A stretch of 64,000 nt of DNA, taken from the NCBI GenBank assembly GCA_002748705.1, contig PDSZ01000020.1:62001-126000 (forward strand), read 5' to 3'. Under the pieces are notes generated by a model. That model searched no databases. It was not told the origin of the DNA and saw only the letters and a list, made by a program, of their open reading frames with translations. Each line of letters starts with the position of its first letter. The first letter of the stretch is position 1. The position numbers were made by a program, and so were the translations under genes. The stretch is from Candidatus Fermentibacterota bacterium. GTDB taxonomy: Bacteria; Fermentibacterota; Fermentibacteria; Fermentibacterales; Fermentibacteraceae. Positions 18,499 through 30,444 of this stretch are shown piece after piece.

Positions 18499-19092
18499 AT
18501 GACTGTTGAAGAACCGGTAGAGGCCGCTGTTTCCGAAGGGGAGACTCTGAAGCCGGAGAACACCAGACTTAAATGGTTCGTGGTACATTCCTTCTCCGGT
18601 TACGAGCAGAGAGTCGCCAAGTTTCTTGAAGGTCCGCTGGAGAGGAATTACCCTGGAAGAGTCGGTAAGACAATGATTCCAGTGGAAGAGGTAACTCACA
18701 GGAAGAACGGCAAGGAATACACTAGAAAAAAGAAGCTCTATCCCGGATATGTTTTCGTGCAGCTTGATATTTCTGATGAGATGGTAATGGACATTCGGGC
18801 AATGAGCAATGTCAGCGGTTTCCCTCCTATGAACAGAGGAAAGCCGGTTCCGCTTACTCCTATGGATGTGAAGCGCATAATGGGCCAGACCGAAGGCACA
18901 GAAGACCGTAAGGTTGTAAGAATACAATTCAAGGTTGGACAGACAGTAAGGGTAACAGAAGGCCCCTTCAGAAACTTCACCGGAGTGGTTGAATCCATCA
19001 ACCCTGAGCGGGGCAGAGTAAGAATTATCTTCACGATCTTCGGGCGTAAAGCGCCTGTTGAGATAGATCACAGACAGGTACGAATGGTCTGA
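18499..19092 (+). CDS. nusG: Transcription termination/antitermination factor NusG
   Basis: 197 residues. After a ~24-residue acidic N-terminal extension comes the NGN domain (KWFVVHSFSGYEQRVAKFLE; KKLYPGYVFVQLDI) and the KOW domain (FKVGQTVRVTEGPFRNFTGVVESINPERGRVRI). NusG bridges RNA polymerase to Rho or ribosomal protein uS10. Precedes rplK as in nearly all bacteria. Confidence 0.97.
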   Translation: MTVEEPVEAAVSEGETLKPENTRLKWFVVHSFSGYEQRVAKFLEGPLERNYPGRVGKTMIPVEEVTHRKNGKEYTRKKKLYPGYVFVQLDISDEMVMDIRAMSNVSGFPPMNRGKPVPLTPMDVKRIMGQTEGTEDRKVVRIQFKVGQTVRVTEGPFRNFTGVVESINPERGRVRIIFTIFGRKAPVEIDHRQVRMV

Positions 19093-19186
19093 GGACAACC
19101 GGGGCCTCAGAGCTTTTTGATCAAAACCCGGTTACAGGCTGCCTGCCCCCGGCAAGGGGAGGGGAAGGCAGAGGAAAGGAGTTGCC
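19093..19186 (+). promoter_or_regulatory. Structured rplK-rplA leader, candidate autoregulatory site
   Basis: The nusG-rplK spacer can fold: AACCGGG (19097-19103) pairs with CCCGGTT (19127-19133), enclosing a TTTTGATCAAAA palindrome (19115-19126). A second C-rich/G-rich arm (CTGCC...GGCAG with CCCC/GGGG) overlaps the rplK ribosome-binding site. In many bacteria ribosomal protein L1 represses translation from a site in this leader; whether this fold is the L1 site is an inference. Confidence 0.4.
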
Positions 19187-19615
19187 ATGGCCAAGAAAGT
19201 CTTGGGCGTGGTAAAGCTTCAGCTTCCTGCAGGTAAGGCAACACCGGCTCCGCCGGTGGGCCCGGCGCTCGGTCAGTACGGAATCAATCTGGCTGGGTTC
19301 TGTAAGGATTTCAATGCCCGCACCCAGGGCAGAGAAGGCCTTGTTATTCCTGCAGTAGTAACTGTTTACAAGGACAGAAGCTTTACCTTTATTCTCAAGT
19401 CTCCGCCAGCGTCGGTTCTTCTGAAGAGGGCTGCCGGTCTTGCAAAGGGATCAGCTGAATCCAACCGTGACAAGGTTGGAAAGGTTACTGTATCCCAGTG
19501 CAGAGAGATCGCCGAACTCAAGCAGAAAGATCTGAACGCTGCCACTATGGAGACTGCGATCAGCATGATCGCCGGAACTGCCCGCAGCATGGGTCTGGAG
19601 GTGGTGGATGGCTAA
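19187..19615 (+). CDS. rplK: 50S ribosomal protein uL11
   Basis: 142 residues, standard length. [26 protein letters not shown] is the universal L11 N-terminal signature, and the C-terminal rRNA-binding domain ends in [13 protein letters not shown]11 forms the GTPase-associated centre. Shine-Dalgarno AAAGGAG. The last eight bases overlap rplA, so translation is coupled. Confidence 0.98.
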   Translation: MAKKVLGVVKLQLPAGKATPAPPVGPALGQYGINLAGFCKDFNARTQGREGLVIPAVVTVYKDRSFTFILKSPPASVLLKRAAGLAKGSAESNRDKVGKVTVSQCREIAELKQKDLNAATMETAISMIAGTARSMGLEVVDG

Positions 19616-20312
19616 GAAAAGCAAAAGATTCACCAGGGCTCTGGAATCAGTTGAAAGGCAGAGAGCTTATTCACTTGAGGAAACAGTATCTTCGGTGAAA
19701 AAACTTGCTTCAGCCAGGTTTGATGAGACCATTGAAGTGGCTCTCAATCTGGGTGTCGATCCCAAGTACAGTGACCAGGTGGTTCGCGGTACCTGCATGC
19801 TTCCCCACGGAACAGGCAAGACTGTCCGTGTGCTTGTATTTGCCAGGGGTGACAAGGCTGAAGAGGCTAAAGCAGCAGGAGCCGATTTCATCGGTGACGA
19901 AGAGACAGCAAAGAAGATTACTGAAGGCTGGCTTGAGTTTGATGTGGTAGTAGCATCACCTGACATGATGGGTGTTGTGGGCAAGCTTGGAAGGGTTCTT
20001 GGTCCCAGGGGCCTTATGCCCAACCCCAAGACCGGAACAGTTACTCCGGATGTTGCCACTGCTGTCAAGGATGCCAAGGGCGGAAAGATTTCGTTCAGGG
20101 TTGACAAGACAGGAAACCTTCATGTACCTGTAGGCAAGGCCAGTTTTGAGGAACAGGCCCTGAAGGAGAACATACTCTCCTTCATGGAGAAGGTGCTGCA
20201 GCTCAGGCCTTCTTCCGCGAAGGGAAGATACCTGAACAACATGTCTGTATCATCAACAATGGGCCCAGGCATTAAAGTGGACATCAATGATGTCCGCTCA
20301 CTGCTCAGGTAG
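19608..20312 (+). CDS. rplA: 50S ribosomal protein uL1
   Basis: 234 residues. Contains [23 protein letters not shown] and [22 protein letters not shown], the L1 signature. L1 binds 23S rRNA at the mobile stalk and commonly represses its own operon. Start overlaps rplK by eight bases. Confidence 0.98.
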   Translation: MAKKSKRFTRALESVERQRAYSLEETVSSVKKLASARFDETIEVALNLGVDPKYSDQVVRGTCMLPHGTGKTVRVLVFARGDKAEEAKAAGADFIGDEETAKKITEGWLEFDVVVASPDMMGVVGKLGRVLGPRGLMPNPKTGTVTPDVATAVKDAKGGKISFRVDKTGNLHVPVGKASFEEQALKENILSFMEKVLQLRPSSAKGRYLNNMSVSSTMGPGIKVDINDVRSLLR

Positions 20313-20326
20313 AGGGGAGTACGGTA

Positions 20327-20860
20327 GTGAGCATAACCAGAAACCAGAAAGAAACCGTAGTCTCAACCCTCAACATCGGTGTGGATGAAGCTGGAGCAGT
20401 AGTGCTTGCTGATTTCACCGGCATCAATGTAGAGCAGATGACCGAACTGAGACGGCAGATGAGAGAAGCGGGAATCACTTTCAAAGTGGTGAAGAATACC
20501 CTTCTCAGAAGAGCCCTTGAGAATATCGGAGTTGATTCCGCTGAGGATGTGTTCGGTCTTCTCAACGGCCCTACAGCCATCGCGTACAGCAAGGACGAGG
20601 TTGCTCCTGCCAGGCTTCTCAAGAGCTTCAGCAAGGAACACAAGGGAATCCCTGCCATCAAAGGCGGATTCGTGTCCGGCAGATCCTTTAATGTTGACGA
20701 GGTGATGAGCCTTGCTGACATGCCTTCACGGGAAGAACTCCTTGCGAAGGTTCTCGGATCAGCGAATGCCCCTGTTCAGGGCTTCGTAATGGTTACAAGC
20801 GGTGTTATCAGGAAATTCCTTTATGCTGTTAACGCCATTAGCGAGAGTAAAGAAAACTAA
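20327..20860 (+). CDS. rplJ: 50S ribosomal protein uL10
   Basis: 177 residues from a GTG start with a GAGGGGAG ribosome-binding site. [27 protein letters not shown] is the L10 rRNA-binding region; the C-terminal helix binds L7/L12 dimers. Only 14 bases separate it from rplA, so there is no room for the long L10 leader known from Escherichia coli. Confidence 0.97.
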   Translation: MSITRNQKETVVSTLNIGVDEAGAVVLADFTGINVEQMTELRRQMREAGITFKVVKNTLLRRALENIGVDSAEDVFGLLNGPTAIAYSKDEVAPARLLKSFSKEHKGIPAIKGGFVSGRSFNVDEVMSLADMPSREELLAKVLGSANAPVQGFVMVTSGVIRKFLYAVNAISESKEN

Positions 20861-20907
20861 CCGAAAACGGAATTCAGGAGAGTTCCGCGAAGCACGGAGG
20901 AAATAAA

Positions 20908-21291
20908 ATGAGTGAAGACAGAAAGGCTGCTGTCATCGAGGCTATCTCAAACATGACTGTACTTGAGCTTGCCGATCTTGTTAAGGAAATGGAAGACAAG
21001 TTCGGTGTTTCCGCAGCGGCACCTGCAGTAGCAGTGGCTGCAGCCAGTCCTGCCGGCGGCGAAGCAGCTGCTGAAGAGCAAAGTGAGTTTGATGTTGTTC
21101 TCGAAAGTTTCGGCTCAAAGAAAATTGCTGTTATCAAGGTTGTTCGTGAGCTTACCGGTCTTGGACTCAAGGAAGCTAAGGACCTTGTGGATGGCGCTCC
21201 TTCAAAGGTTAAGGAAGGTGTTGAAAAGGCCGAGGGCGAGGAGATCAAGAAGCAGCTTGAGGAAGCTGGCGCTACAGTCGCACTCAAGTAG
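20908..21291 (+). CDS. rplL: 50S ribosomal protein bL12 (L7/L12)
   Basis: 127 residues. N-terminal dimerisation helices ([24 protein letters not shown]), an Ala-rich hinge ([19 protein letters not shown]) and the conserved C-terminal domain ([27 protein letters not shown]) are in order. L12 recruits translational GTPases. Shine-Dalgarno GGAGG upstream of the ATG. Confidence 0.98.
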   Translation: MSEDRKAAVIEAISNMTVLELADLVKEMEDKFGVSAAAPAVAVAAASPAGGEAAAEEQSEFDVVLESFGSKKIAVIKVVRELTGLGLKEAKDLVDGAPSKVKEGVEKAEGEEIKKQLEEAGATVALK

Positions 21292-21314
21292 TTACCTGAT
21301 ACAAATGGGCTGAC

Positions 21315-21343
21315 AGCGGAGGACTTTTCAGCGGTCCTCCGCT
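21315..21343 (+). terminator. Perfect hairpin in rplL-rpoB spacer (attenuator or RNase site)
   Basis: AGCGGAGGAC (21315-21324) and GTCCTCCGCT (21334-21343) are perfectly complementary around a nine-base loop. No long U-run follows, so it is a weak terminator at most; in E. coli the same spacer holds an attenuator and an RNase III site that set the ratio of L12 to RNA polymerase. Confidence 0.65.
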
Positions 21344-21400
21344 TTCCGCCCCAATGGCACCAATGGTAGCTTTGTTTCGGTTCAGGAGAAGTGCAGAGGA

Positions 21401-24400
21401 GTGGCAGTGAAAAAAGCGAGACCTGTAAGGAACTTTTCGCAGGTAAAACCGGCAATTCAAGTTCCAGATCTTTTAAGAGTTCAGAGGGAATCGTTCGATA
21501 ATTTCCTCCAGGCTGATGTCAAGCCTGAGGAGAGGCTCCCCCAGGGGCTTCATAAGATATTCATGGACACCTTTCCCATTGAGAGTTCCACCAAGGAGTT
21601 CTCTCTGGAGTATGTAAGTTACGATATAGGCCGGCCCAGGCACTCCATCAGGGAGGCTGTGGAGCGTGGCGTTACATTTTCAGCTCCTCTCAATGCTACT
21701 ATGCGTCTGGTCACCCGTGATCCGGAAACTCTTGTAATGAAGATGGCAGTGGACCAGAGTACTTTCCTGGGAGAACTGCCCCAGATGACAAGCAACGGCT
21801 CATTCATCATCAACGGAGCCGAGAGGGTTATTGTCAGTCAGCTTCACAGAAGCCCCGGTGTCTTCTTTGAAGAGAAGACCCAGCAGAGAGGACGCAGAAT
21901 CTGCACCACCAGGGTTATTCCCCAGAAAGGCTCATGGCTTGATCTGACCCTGGACAGCAATGAAATAATTTTTGCAAACATCGACAAGAAACCCAAGAGA
22001 ATCCCTGTCACAATGCTTCTCAGAGCCCTCGGGCTCAGCTCGGATTCCGAGCTGCTTCAGGCATTCTATCCTGTGAAGGAAAAGGATATCAATTCTGTTC
22101 TGAAGAGGCAGTCAAAGATTGCGGAGATTATTCACAAGTCCTTTGCCGAGGATATTGTTGATCCTGAAACAGGTGAACTCATCGTAAGATGCGATGAGCC
22201 TGTGGAGAATGTTGAGAAACTTCAGCGTATAGCCGCAGCAGGTATTGAAAAAGTCAAGTTCCTTGAGCCCAGGAATGAGCGCAACAGTGTAGACAGCATC
22301 AGGCGCACACTGGCTAAGGAAGAATCTGCTCTGGGAGCGGGAATTGAGAAGAACGAGTCCACTGCAACCATGTGGATATACGAGGCTCTCAGGGGAACAG
22401 AAGCCCCTTCTCTTGATCATGCAAGAAGCTACCTCAGATCAATGTTCTTTGACAGCAAGCGGTACAGTCTCAGTGAGGTTGGCCGCTATAAGCTCAACGA
22501 GCGACTGAACATAAATGTTTCAATGGATAAGCTTACCCTTACAGTTCCTGACCTTATTTCCATAGTGGACAACCTTATAAGGCTCAGGGAAGGAACCAAT
22601 GTCTCTGATGATATCGACCATCTCGGTAACCGGAGAGTCAAGACTGTGGGAGAGCTTCTTGGACAGGAATTTTCCAAGGGTCTTGCCAGAATGGCCAGAA
22701 CCATCAAGGACAGAATGGGACAGCAGGACAGGGAGAAGCTTCGCCCTCAGGATCTTGTTAATTCAAGAACCCTTTCAAGCGTTATCAACTCCTTTTTCGG
22801 TCAAAGTCAGCTTTCCCAGTTCATGGAGCAGACCAACCCTCTGGCTGAGATTACTCACAAGCGGAGGACAAGTGCCCTGGGCGAAGGCGGTCTGACCCGT
22901 GAGAGAGCCGGTTTCGATGTGCGCGATGTGCATCACACACATTACGGAAGGCTGTGCCCTGTTGAAACCCCTGAAGGTCCCAACATTGGCCTTATCACAA
23001 CCCTTTCTGTTTATGCTTCAATCAACCGTTTCGGTTTCCTTGAAACCCCCTACAGAAGGGTGATCAAGGGAAAAGTTACCAATGAAGTGTCATTCCTTTC
23101 TGCAGACAAGGAAGACAGAATGACAATTGCAGAGGCAGACGCTCCCATTGATGAGAACAACATGCTCATAGGGCCTCTGGTCCGTGCCAAGAAGGCAAGC
23201 AACTATCCCATGGTAACCCCTGACGAGGTTGAGTACATCGATGTGAGTCCCATGCAGCTTGTAGGGCTTTCCGCTGCTCTTATACCCTTCCTTGAACATG
23301 ATGATGCCAACAGGGCGCTTATGGGTTCCAACATGCAGCGTCAGGCAGTGCCTCTTCTTTACACCGATGATCCGGTGGTGGGAACAGGAATGGAAGAGGT
23401 TGCCGCGAGGGACAGCGGCGCGCTGGTTCTTGCGGAAAGAGCCGGTGTGGTTACCCATGTTGATGCAGGACGCATCGTTGTAAAGGCCGATGGAGACGAG
23501 TACGATTTCGACCGTGAAGACCTTTACGACCTGCGAAAATTCGAAAGATCCAACCAGGATACCTGCGTCAACCAGAAACCTGTAGTTTCAGTGGGTACCA
23601 GGGTAAACAGGGGAGACATTCTCGCAGACGGCATGGCAACCAGCAACGGCAGACTTGCGCTTGGTGTAAACGCTCTTGTGGCCTTCACTCCATGGAACGG
23701 TTACAACTACGAGGATGCTATCGTGGTCAGTGAAAGGGTTGTAAAAGACGACACATTCACTTCTGTTCATATAGTCGAGTTCGAAACGCAGTTCCGTGAG
23801 ACCAAGCTTGGGCCTGAGGAACTTACCAGGGATCTTCCCAATGCCACTGAAAAACGGGAGGCAATGCGGAACCTGGACGATAACGGTATTGTCCGTGTCG
23901 GTTCCAGAATCCGTGCCGGCGACCTTCTTGTTGGAAAAGTCAGCCCCAAGGGCGAACAGGATCTTTCTCCGGAGGAGAGACTGATTCGAGCCATTTTCGG
24001 CAAGAGGGCCAGCGATGTAAAGGATACCTCTCTCAAGGCTCCAGTGGGAATGTCAGGCATCGTTGTGGATGTAAAGGTTTATTCCCGCAAGGACGAAACC
24101 CCAAGAGGCAGACGGGAGATAGAGTCCCGAATAGATGCCCTTCGTGAAGAGAGGATTGAAGCTGAGAAGAGGCTCTTCTCACAGAGAGACCAGATGCTGA
24201 GAGATGTGCTTCTCGGGCAGAAGGCTGCAACTTTCGTGGATTCTGTGACAGGGGAACAGATGATACCGGAAGGCAGGAAGATAACCGCAACATTCCTGAA
24301 GAAGGTGGATTTCACCGATCTGGACTTCAATCGTCAGCTTGTTGAAGACCTTGTGGTAGATGACAGGGCAAGAAGAATCCTCAGAAGTGCAGAGAACAAG

Positions 24401-25228
24401 CTCAAGGAGATAAACAACAACTGTCAGGATGAGGAAGACAGGCTTCACAGAGGCGACGAGCTCAAGCCCGGCGTTATCAAGCTTGTCAAGGTTTATGTGG
24501 CAAAGAGGCGAAAGCTTCGCATCGGCGACAAGATGGCCGGACGCCACGGTAACAAGGGCGTTGTGAGTATCATAGTTCCGGAAGAGGATATGCCTTACCT
24601 TCCTGACGGTACACCTGTTGACATCTGCCTGAACCCTCTGGGCGTTCCCAGCCGAATGAATGTGGGGCAGATAATGGAGACCAATCTGGGAATGGCAGCT
24701 GCCGACCTGGGCATTAATGCGGTCACTCCGGTTTTCGACAGCATAGACAACGAAAAAATCGGTGATCTTCTTGAGGAAGCAGGCCATGACAGAGACGGGA
24801 AAACCGTTCTTTTTGACGGCAGAACCGGAGAACCCTTTGAGCACAGGGTTACCGTTGGCCGCATGTACATGCTGAAGCTTGCCCATCAGGTGGAAGACAA
24901 GATACACGCCAGATCCACCGGCCCCTATGCAATGGTTACTCAGCAGCCGCTGGGCGGAAAAGCCCAGAACGGCGGACAGAGGCTTGGAGAGATGGAAGTC
25001 TGGGCACTTGAGGCATACGGAGCTGCTCACTGCCTTCAGGAGATGCTCACTATCAAGAGTGACGATGTTGACGGCAGAACCGAAGCGTACAAGGCCATTG
25101 TTCATGGCAGAAATGTCGAGACCAGGGGTACCCCTGAAGCGTTCAATGTGCTGCTCAGCGAGATGCGAAGTCTCGCCCTGGATGTGGAACTGGATATGAG
25201 CGATGAAAGGGGGAACGAGAATGCTTGA
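21401..25228 (+). CDS. rpoB: DNA-directed RNA polymerase subunit beta
   Basis: About 1,275 residues. Recognisable blocks include [35 protein letters not shown], the rifampicin region ([53 protein letters not shown]), [12 protein letters not shown] and [18 protein letters not shown]. The rifampicin-pocket residues look wild type. The GTG at 21401 directly abuts an AGAGGA sequence; a second in-frame GTG at 21407 has better spacing and may be the true start. Overlaps rpoC by eight bases. Confidence 0.98.
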   Translation: MAVKKARPVRNFSQVKPAIQVPDLLRVQRESFDNFLQADVKPEERLPQGLHKIFMDTFPIESSTKEFSLEYVSYDIGRPRHSIREAVERGVTFSAPLNATMRLVTRDPETLVMKMAVDQSTFLGELPQMTSNGSFIINGAERVIVSQLHRSPGVFFEEKTQQRGRRICTTRVIPQKGSWLDLTLDSNEIIFANIDKKPKRIPVTMLLRALGLSSDSELLQAFYPVKEKDINSVLKRQSKIAEIIHKSFAEDIVDPETGELIVRCDEPVENVEKLQRIAAAGIEKVKFLEPRNERNSVDSIRRTLAKEESALGAGIEKNESTATMWIYEALRGTEAPSLDHARSYLRSMFFDSKRYSLSEVGRYKLNERLNINVSMDKLTLTVPDLISIVDNLIRLREGTNVSDDIDHLGNRRVKTVGELLGQEFSKGLARMARTIKDRMGQQDREKLRPQDLVNSRTLSSVINSFFGQSQLSQFMEQTNPLAEITHKRRTSALGEGGLTRERAGFDVRDVHHTHYGRLCPVETPEGPNIGLITTLSVYASINRFGFLETPYRRVIKGKVTNEVSFLSADKEDRMTIAEADAPIDENNMLIGPLVRAKKASNYPMVTPDEVEYIDVSPMQLVGLSAALIPFLEHDDANRALMGSNMQRQAVPLLYTDDPVVGTGMEEVAARDSGALVLAERAGVVTHVDAGRIVVKADGDEYDFDREDLYDLRKFERSNQDTCVNQKPVVSVGTRVNRGDILADGMATSNGRLALGVNALVAFTPWNGYNYEDAIVVSERVVKDDTFTSVHIVEFETQFRETKLGPEELTRDLPNATEKREAMRNLDDNGIVRVGSRIRAGDLLVGKVSPKGEQDLSPEERLIRAIFGKRASDVKDTSLKAPVGMSGIVVDVKVYSRKDETPRGRREIESRIDALREERIEAEKRLFSQRDQMLRDVLLGQKAATFVDSVTGEQMIPEGRKITATFLKKVDFTDLDFNRQLVEDLVVDDRARRILRSAENKLKEINNNCQDEEDRLHRGDELKPGVIKLVKVYVAKRRKLRIGDKMAGRHGNKGVVSIIVPEEDMPYLPDGTPVDICLNPLGVPSRMNVGQIMETNLGMAAADLGINAVTPVFDSIDNEKIGDLLEEAGHDRDGKTVLFDGRTGEPFEHRVTVGRMYMLKLAHQVEDKIHARSTGPYAMVTQQPLGGKAQNGGQRLGEMEVWALEAYGAAHCLQEMLTIKSDDVDGRTEAYKAIVHGRNVETRGTPEAFNVLLSEMRSLALDVELDMSDERGNENA

Positions 25229-28200
25229 TTCACATTCCCTTAGGGATGCCAACACATTTCCTGCAGATTTCTCGGGAATAAGAATAAGCCTTGCTTCGCC
25301 TGAAACCATAAAAGAGTGGTCATACGGTGAGGTTACCAAGGCTGAGACCATAAACTACAGAAGCTACAAACCTGAACCGGACGGCCTTTTCTGCGAAAAG
25401 ATTTTCGGCCCGGTGAAAGACTGGGAGTGCAGCTGCGGAAGATACAAGAAACCCCGCTACAGAGGTGTCAAGTGCGACCGCTGCGGTGTAGAGGTTACCC
25501 ACTCCAGGGTGAGAAGAAGCAGAATGGGACACATCGAACTTGCAGTTCCGGTATCTCACATCTGGTACTTCAAGAGCAGAAAAATCAACAAGCTGCTCGA
25601 CATCACCAACCTTGACCTTGAAAGAGTGCTCTACTACGAGTCGTACATAGTTATCTCCAGTGAGCACCCCTCCCTGAAGCCGGGAAAGGTTCTGGATGAC
25701 GAAGATTACTACGCCGCCTGTGAAACCTACGGTGATGACGCTTTCACTGTGGGAATGGGAGCAGAGGCGATCTCCAGGCTCCTTTCAGAGATTGACCTGG
25801 ACGAACTGGCAGCCGCGCTCAGAACCAGCATAGCAAACGAGACCACCATCAGCCGAAGGCAGAAGAACCTGAAGCGGCTCAAGGAAGTGGTGGCCTTTGA
25901 AAACTCAAAGAATGACAACAAGCCTGAGTGGATGATTCTCAGGGTTCTTCCTGTTCTTCCTCCTGATCTCAGGCCTCTGGTGCCCCTTGAAGGGGGCAGG
26001 TTTGCCTCAAGTGATCTTAATGATCTCTACAGGAGAGTAATCAACAGGAACAACAGGCTTCTGAGGCTTCTGGACCTTCAGGCGCCTGATGTTATTCTGA
26101 GAAACGAGAAGAGGATGCTTCAGGAGGCAGTTGATGCTGTTCTTGATAACGGCAGCCGCAGAAAGCCTGTTAAAGGTGCCGGTATGCGGCCTCTCAGAAG
26201 TCTTTCCGATCTTCTCAAGGGCAAGCGCGGTCGTTTCCGCCAGAACCTTCTGGGAAAACGCGTAGACTACTCCGGCAGATCGGTAATCGTTGTAGGCCCT
26301 GAGCTGAAGATGCATCAGTGCGGTCTTCCCAAGACAATGGCCCTTGAGCTGTTCAAGCCTTTCGTGGTTGCCAGGCTGGCGAAGCTAACCGGTGACAAGG
26401 TTAAGATGGCCCAGAAGCAGGTTGAGGAACGGGAAGAAATAGTATGGGCAATACTGGAAGAGGTCATTGCCAACCATCCTGTGATGCTCAACAGAGCGCC
26501 TACTCTTCACCGCCTTGGTATACAGGCTTTTGAACCGGTACTGGTGGAGGGGCTGGCTATCAGGCTTCACCCGCTTGCTTGTGCCGCGTTCAATGCCGAC
26601 TTCGACGGTGACCAGATGGCAGTTCATCTTCCGCTCTCGGCAGAGGCCCAGGTAGAGGCAAGGGTACTCATGCTTGGAAGCAGAAACATTCTCAAGCCTT
26701 CAAGCGGAGAGCCGGTTGCGTCACCCAGCCACGATATGGTTATAGGTGCCTACTACATCACCAAGCCTCTCGCAGGTGATAAGGGTGAAGGAATGATATT
26801 CGCCTCCAGGGAAGAGGTTATCGGCGCCCTTGATGCAGGCAAGGTGAATCTTCACTCCAGAATCAAAATAAAGGGAATCAACAGAATAATTGAGACCAAC
26901 TCCAAAGGCGAGAGAAGGGTTCCCAAGTTCTGGAAGGACTATACCACTCCAGGTCAGGTGATTTTCAACTACATAGTGCCTGAGGGTATGGGCTACATCA
27001 TGGCCAACGGAATCACCGAATCCCACGCGAAAGTATTCGGCAAGAAGGGCCTTAACCGTATGGTTGCCAGGTGCTTCAACGAACTGGGCGCAGTTAAGAC
27101 TGCTGTTTTTCTTGACAGCCTTAAGGATCTGGGATTCAAGTACAGCACCATCAGCGGTCTGACTGTGGGCATGGACGACATGATTGTTCCCGACGCCAAG
27201 AAGGACATCATCGCCCAGAGTACCGGAGCAGTGGCAGATGTTGAGTTTGCCGCCAGAAAAGGTGAAATGACCGAGAGTGACCGTTACAACAAGATAATTG
27301 ATGTGTGGTCACAGGCTACCGAGGATGTGAAAAACTCCATGATGGAGCAGTTGAGCCACGACAACCACGGGTTCAATCCTATTTTCCTCATGGCCAACTC
27401 AGGAGCAAGAGGAAGTGTCGAGCAGGTCAGGCAGCTCGCAGGTATGCGAGGCCTGATGGCAAAGCCCAAGAAGAAACTCTCAGGTGATATAGGTGAGACA
27501 ATTGAGACACCGATTATCAGTTCCCTGAAAGAGGGCCTTTCGGTTATTGAATACTCAATTTCCACCCACGGTTCACGAAAGGGTCTTGCTGATACAGCTC
27601 TTAAGACTGCAGACGCAGGATACCTTACCAGAAGGCTCGTCGATGTCTGCCAGGATGTGGTAATAACAACCACAGACTGCGGAACCATTCGCGGCCGTGA
27701 CATAACTGCTCTCAAAGAGGGCGAGAAGGTTATCGAGAAGCTCAGCGAGCGCATAGTCGGCAAGGTTACCGCCGAGGATGTATACGATCCTGTAACAGAT
27801 GAGATTATCTGTGAGGCAGGGGAGGAGATTACTCCGAAACTGGCTTCCTACATTGATTCCAGATCCATTGAGTCTGTAAGAATCCGTTCGGTTCTCACCT
27901 GTGAGGCAGAGCACGGTCTCTGCGCCAAGTGCTACGGATGGGACCTGAGCAGAAACCGCATGGTTACAAAGGGAGAAGCTGTAGGTGTTATAGCTGCCCA
28001 GTCCATCGGAGAACCGGGAACTCAGCTTACGCTGAGAACTTTCCATACCGGAGGTGTATCCTCCCGTGAGGCTCAGGATAATCAGGTAAAGGCCAGACAC
28101 CCAGGTAAGATCAGCTTCAGAAACATACACCTGGTTGAAGGCACAGATCCTGAGGGTAAAACAAGTATCATCGCTTCAAGGAACGGTCAGATAGACATCA

Positions 28201-29996
28201 TTGACAGCGAAGGTGAAGTTCTTTCCACATACGAGGTAAGCCCCGGCGCTATCATGTCTGTAACAGACGATCAGATTGTGGAGCGTGACGATATACTCTT
28301 CCTTGCTGAGCCTTTCAGTAATCCCATAGTCAGTGAGCATTCCGGTTCAGTTCACTATGTGGACATTGAAGAGGATGTTACACTGCAGGAGGAGATTGAC
28401 ACAGAACAGCATCGTCAGATGATAATTGTTGAGGACAGAAGCCGTACGCTTCATCCCCATGTGTTCATTCTGCCTGAATTCATGGTTGTTCTCTCAGGTC
28501 GTCCAAGACGCCGTGAAGAAGAGCTTCACTCCTTCAGTGAGCTTCTTGAGGAAGCTGAAGGTGCCCAGGGCCGCATGGTCTTCACATACAGAGACACCAA
28601 TGCTGTAAGGCCAACCTCTCTCTACGACGAGATAATTACTGCCCATGCAGAGAGTGATTCCACTGTTCCATTCCTGAATCTGAACTGCCGAAAGGTGGGA
28701 ACAGGCAGCTATGCTGCTTTCGCAGAGATTGTACAGCAGCTTGAAGGTACTCTGAAGAAGAAAGACATGGCTGACTTCAAGGATCTGAAGGAAGTCACCG
28801 AGAGACTGGCTGCCTCAAGCAGCAGAAAGAACGATGAGCTTGAAGACGAGTTCATGGAAAAACTGCTGGACTTCAGTATGAAGCACCCGTTCATCATGGC
28901 TTTTGCCAGTCTGGATAAGGCCCATGCAGGAACCAGACAGGTGATAATGCGCCTTTCAGATATAGTAAGCAGAGGCCGTATACTGGTTCTTGTAAGCTTT
29001 TATCAGAAGGGCGGATTCAGAAGCCACATCGTGGCCAGAGGCCGTCAGCGCCAGCAGGGCCAGGACCCGGTGGAGCAGTTCATCAAAGACCATGTCCGCG
29101 GCGTGTACCCCATTCCCAGCGGAGCAACCCTCCATGTAAGAGATGGTCAGCTTATAAGTACCGGTGTCCATGTGGCAAGAATGCCTAAGAGAGCAGGTCT
29201 CCAGAGGGATATTACCGGTGGTCTTCCCAGGGTGGATGAACTCTTTGAAGCCAGAAGACCAGGTGACGCAGCGGCAATTGCCGAGATAAGCGGAACTGTA
29301 ACTCTCAGCCCTATCAAGGCAGCAATGCGTACAGTGACCATCACAGGTGACCAGGGGCAGGAAGCCAGTATCAAGATACAGGCAACCAAGCATATCAGGG
29401 TCCGTGAAGGGGATCATGTTGAAGCAGGTGAAAAGCTTACAGACGGGCCTCTGGATCCCCACGACATTCTCAGAGTAAGGGGAACCGAGTCTGTTGAGGA
29501 TTATCTGCTCAACGAGATTCAGGAAGTCTACCGCCTTCAGGGCGTGAAGATAAACGACAAGCATATCGGTATCGTTGTACGACAGATGCTTGGCAAGGCA
29601 AGGGTGGAGAATGCAGGCGATACCCAGTTCCTTGAGGGAGCCCGAATCAGCCGCCTCACCCTTAACAGGGTTAACATGGATATGATGGCACAGGGCAGAC
29701 GCCCTGCAACCAGTGATGTAATGCTGCTTGGTATTACCAAGGCGTCACTGGCCACCACCAGTTTCCTCTCTGCTGCTTCATTCCAGGAGACCAACTCAGT
29801 CCTCTCCGATGCTGCCATTAACGGCCAGATCGACAGGCTGCGGGGGCTTAAGGAAAATGTAGTGGTTGGACACCTTGTTCCTGCAGGTACAGGGGTCAGG
29901 AACTACCGTGATATCAGAATATCCATGGCTGACGGATCCGATCTTCCTGAACCTGTTCAGGAGGAAGAGGTTGACGAAAAGTACGAACATGTATAG
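25221..29996 (+). CDS. rpoC: DNA-directed RNA polymerase subunit beta', with extra insertion
   Basis: 1,591 residues from the ATG at 25221, placed just after AAAGGGGG and overlapping the rpoB stop; an in-frame ATG at 25203 is less likely. The N-terminal zinc ribbon ([20 protein letters not shown]), the catalytic [16 protein letters not shown] (near residue 457), the trigger-loop region [16 protein letters not shown] and the later [18 protein letters not shown] are intact. Between trigger-loop halves lies an SI3-like insertion of beta-barrel character, and within it residues ~1086-1294 form an additional ~209-residue alpha/beta segment, absent from the SI3 arrangement I know. Total length is ~180 residues above E. 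coli. Confidence 0.97.
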   Translation: MLDSHSLRDANTFPADFSGIRISLASPETIKEWSYGEVTKAETINYRSYKPEPDGLFCEKIFGPVKDWECSCGRYKKPRYRGVKCDRCGVEVTHSRVRRSRMGHIELAVPVSHIWYFKSRKINKLLDITNLDLERVLYYESYIVISSEHPSLKPGKVLDDEDYYAACETYGDDAFTVGMGAEAISRLLSEIDLDELAAALRTSIANETTISRRQKNLKRLKEVVAFENSKNDNKPEWMILRVLPVLPPDLRPLVPLEGGRFASSDLNDLYRRVINRNNRLLRLLDLQAPDVILRNEKRMLQEAVDAVLDNGSRRKPVKGAGMRPLRSLSDLLKGKRGRFRQNLLGKRVDYSGRSVIVVGPELKMHQCGLPKTMALELFKPFVVARLAKLTGDKVKMAQKQVEEREEIVWAILEEVIANHPVMLNRAPTLHRLGIQAFEPVLVEGLAIRLHPLACAAFNADFDGDQMAVHLPLSAEAQVEARVLMLGSRNILKPSSGEPVASPSHDMVIGAYYITKPLAGDKGEGMIFASREEVIGALDAGKVNLHSRIKIKGINRIIETNSKGERRVPKFWKDYTTPGQVIFNYIVPEGMGYIMANGITESHAKVFGKKGLNRMVARCFNELGAVKTAVFLDSLKDLGFKYSTISGLTVGMDDMIVPDAKKDIIAQSTGAVADVEFAARKGEMTESDRYNKIIDVWSQATEDVKNSMMEQLSHDNHGFNPIFLMANSGARGSVEQVRQLAGMRGLMAKPKKKLSGDIGETIETPIISSLKEGLSVIEYSISTHGSRKGLADTALKTADAGYLTRRLVDVCQDVVITTTDCGTIRGRDITALKEGEKVIEKLSERIVGKVTAEDVYDPVTDEIICEAGEEITPKLASYIDSRSIESVRIRSVLTCEAEHGLCAKCYGWDLSRNRMVTKGEAVGVIAAQSIGEPGTQLTLRTFHTGGVSSREAQDNQVKARHPGKISFRNIHLVEGTDPEGKTSIIASRNGQIDIIDSEGEVLSTYEVSPGAIMSVTDDQIVERDDILFLAEPFSNPIVSEHSGSVHYVDIEEDVTLQEEIDTEQHRQMIIVEDRSRTLHPHVFILPEFMVVLSGRPRRREEELHSFSELLEEAEGAQGRMVFTYRDTNAVRPTSLYDEIITAHAESDSTVPFLNLNCRKVGTGSYAAFAEIVQQLEGTLKKKDMADFKDLKEVTERLAASSSRKNDELEDEFMEKLLDFSMKHPFIMAFASLDKAHAGTRQVIMRLSDIVSRGRILVLVSFYQKGGFRSHIVARGRQRQQGQDPVEQFIKDHVRGVYPIPSGATLHVRDGQLISTGVHVARMPKRAGLQRDITGGLPRVDELFEARRPGDAAAIAEISGTVTLSPIKAAMRTVTITGDQGQEASIKIQATKHIRVREGDHVEAGEKLTDGPLDPHDILRVRGTESVEDYLLNEIQEVYRLQGVKINDKHIGIVVRQMLGKARVENAGDTQFLEGARISRLTLNRVNMDMMAQGRRPATSDVMLLGITKASLATTSFLSAASFQETNSVLSDAAINGQIDRLRGLKENVVVGHLVPAGTGVRNYRDIRISMADGSDLPEPVQEEEVDEKYEHV

Positions 29997-30021
29997 AGTT
30001 GCACTCACTGTAGAAGGAGAA

Positions 30022-30042
30022 ATGGCAGCTCGCGCGAGCTGA
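30022..30042 (+). promoter_or_regulatory. Palindrome and mini-ORF in rpsL leader
   Basis: CAGCTCGCGCGAGCTG (30026-30041) is a perfect 16-base palindrome, able to form a six-base-pair stem with a GCGC loop. It is embedded in a six-codon open frame (ATG at 30022, stop TGA at 30040-30042; MAARAS) that has its own AGAAGGAGA ribosome-binding site. The hairpin lies just ahead of the rpsL Shine-Dalgarno, so a leader-peptide or ribosome-binding role is possible. Confidence 0.35.
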
Positions 30043-30059
30043 CCGCGAAAGGAGAAAGT

Positions 30060-30431
30060 TTGCCCACCATTAATCAGCTGGTGCGAAAAGGGCGCAAAAA
30101 GCAGATACAGAAAACCAAGGCTCCTGCTCTTACGAGTTGCCCTCAGAGAAAGGGTATCTGTACCCGTGTTTACACCTCAACCCCCAAGAAGCCCAATTCA
30201 GCACTCCGTAAGGTTGCCCGTGTAAGGCTTAGGAACGGGTTCGAGGTTACCGCATACATCCCCGGCGAAGGCCACAACCTCAACGAGCACTCTGTTGTTC
30301 TTGTAAGAGGCGGCCGAGTCAAGGATCTTCCCGGTGTCCGTTATCACATCATCAGAGGTGTGGAGGATACAAGCGGCGTTGAGGGAAGAAAGCAGAGCCG
30401 TTCCAAGTACGGAACCAAGCGGGAATCGTAG
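30060..30431 (+). CDS. rpsL: 30S ribosomal protein uS12
   Basis: 123 residues, starting at TTG with an AAAGGAG Shine-Dalgarno seven bases upstream. [31 protein letters not shown] and the decoding-site loop [30 protein letters not shown] are universal S12 blocks. Lys at the streptomycin position (KPNSALRK) is the sensitive form. Confidence 0.98.
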   Translation: MPTINQLVRKGRKKQIQKTKAPALTSCPQRKGICTRVYTSTPKKPNSALRKVARVRLRNGFEVTAYIPGEGHNLNEHSVVLVRGGRVKDLPGVRYHIIRGVEDTSGVEGRKQSRSKYGTKRES

Positions 30432-30444
30432 AGCGGAGTAGAAG

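Noticed and set aside
20313..20326. E. coli-type L10 leader before rplJ
   Set aside because: The spacer is 14 bases long and cannot hold the structure.
24179..25351. 390-codon open frame antisense to the rpoB/rpoC junction
   Set aside because: It lies opposite strongly conserved coding sequence and has no ribosome-binding site or recognisable domain; it is a by-product of codon bias.
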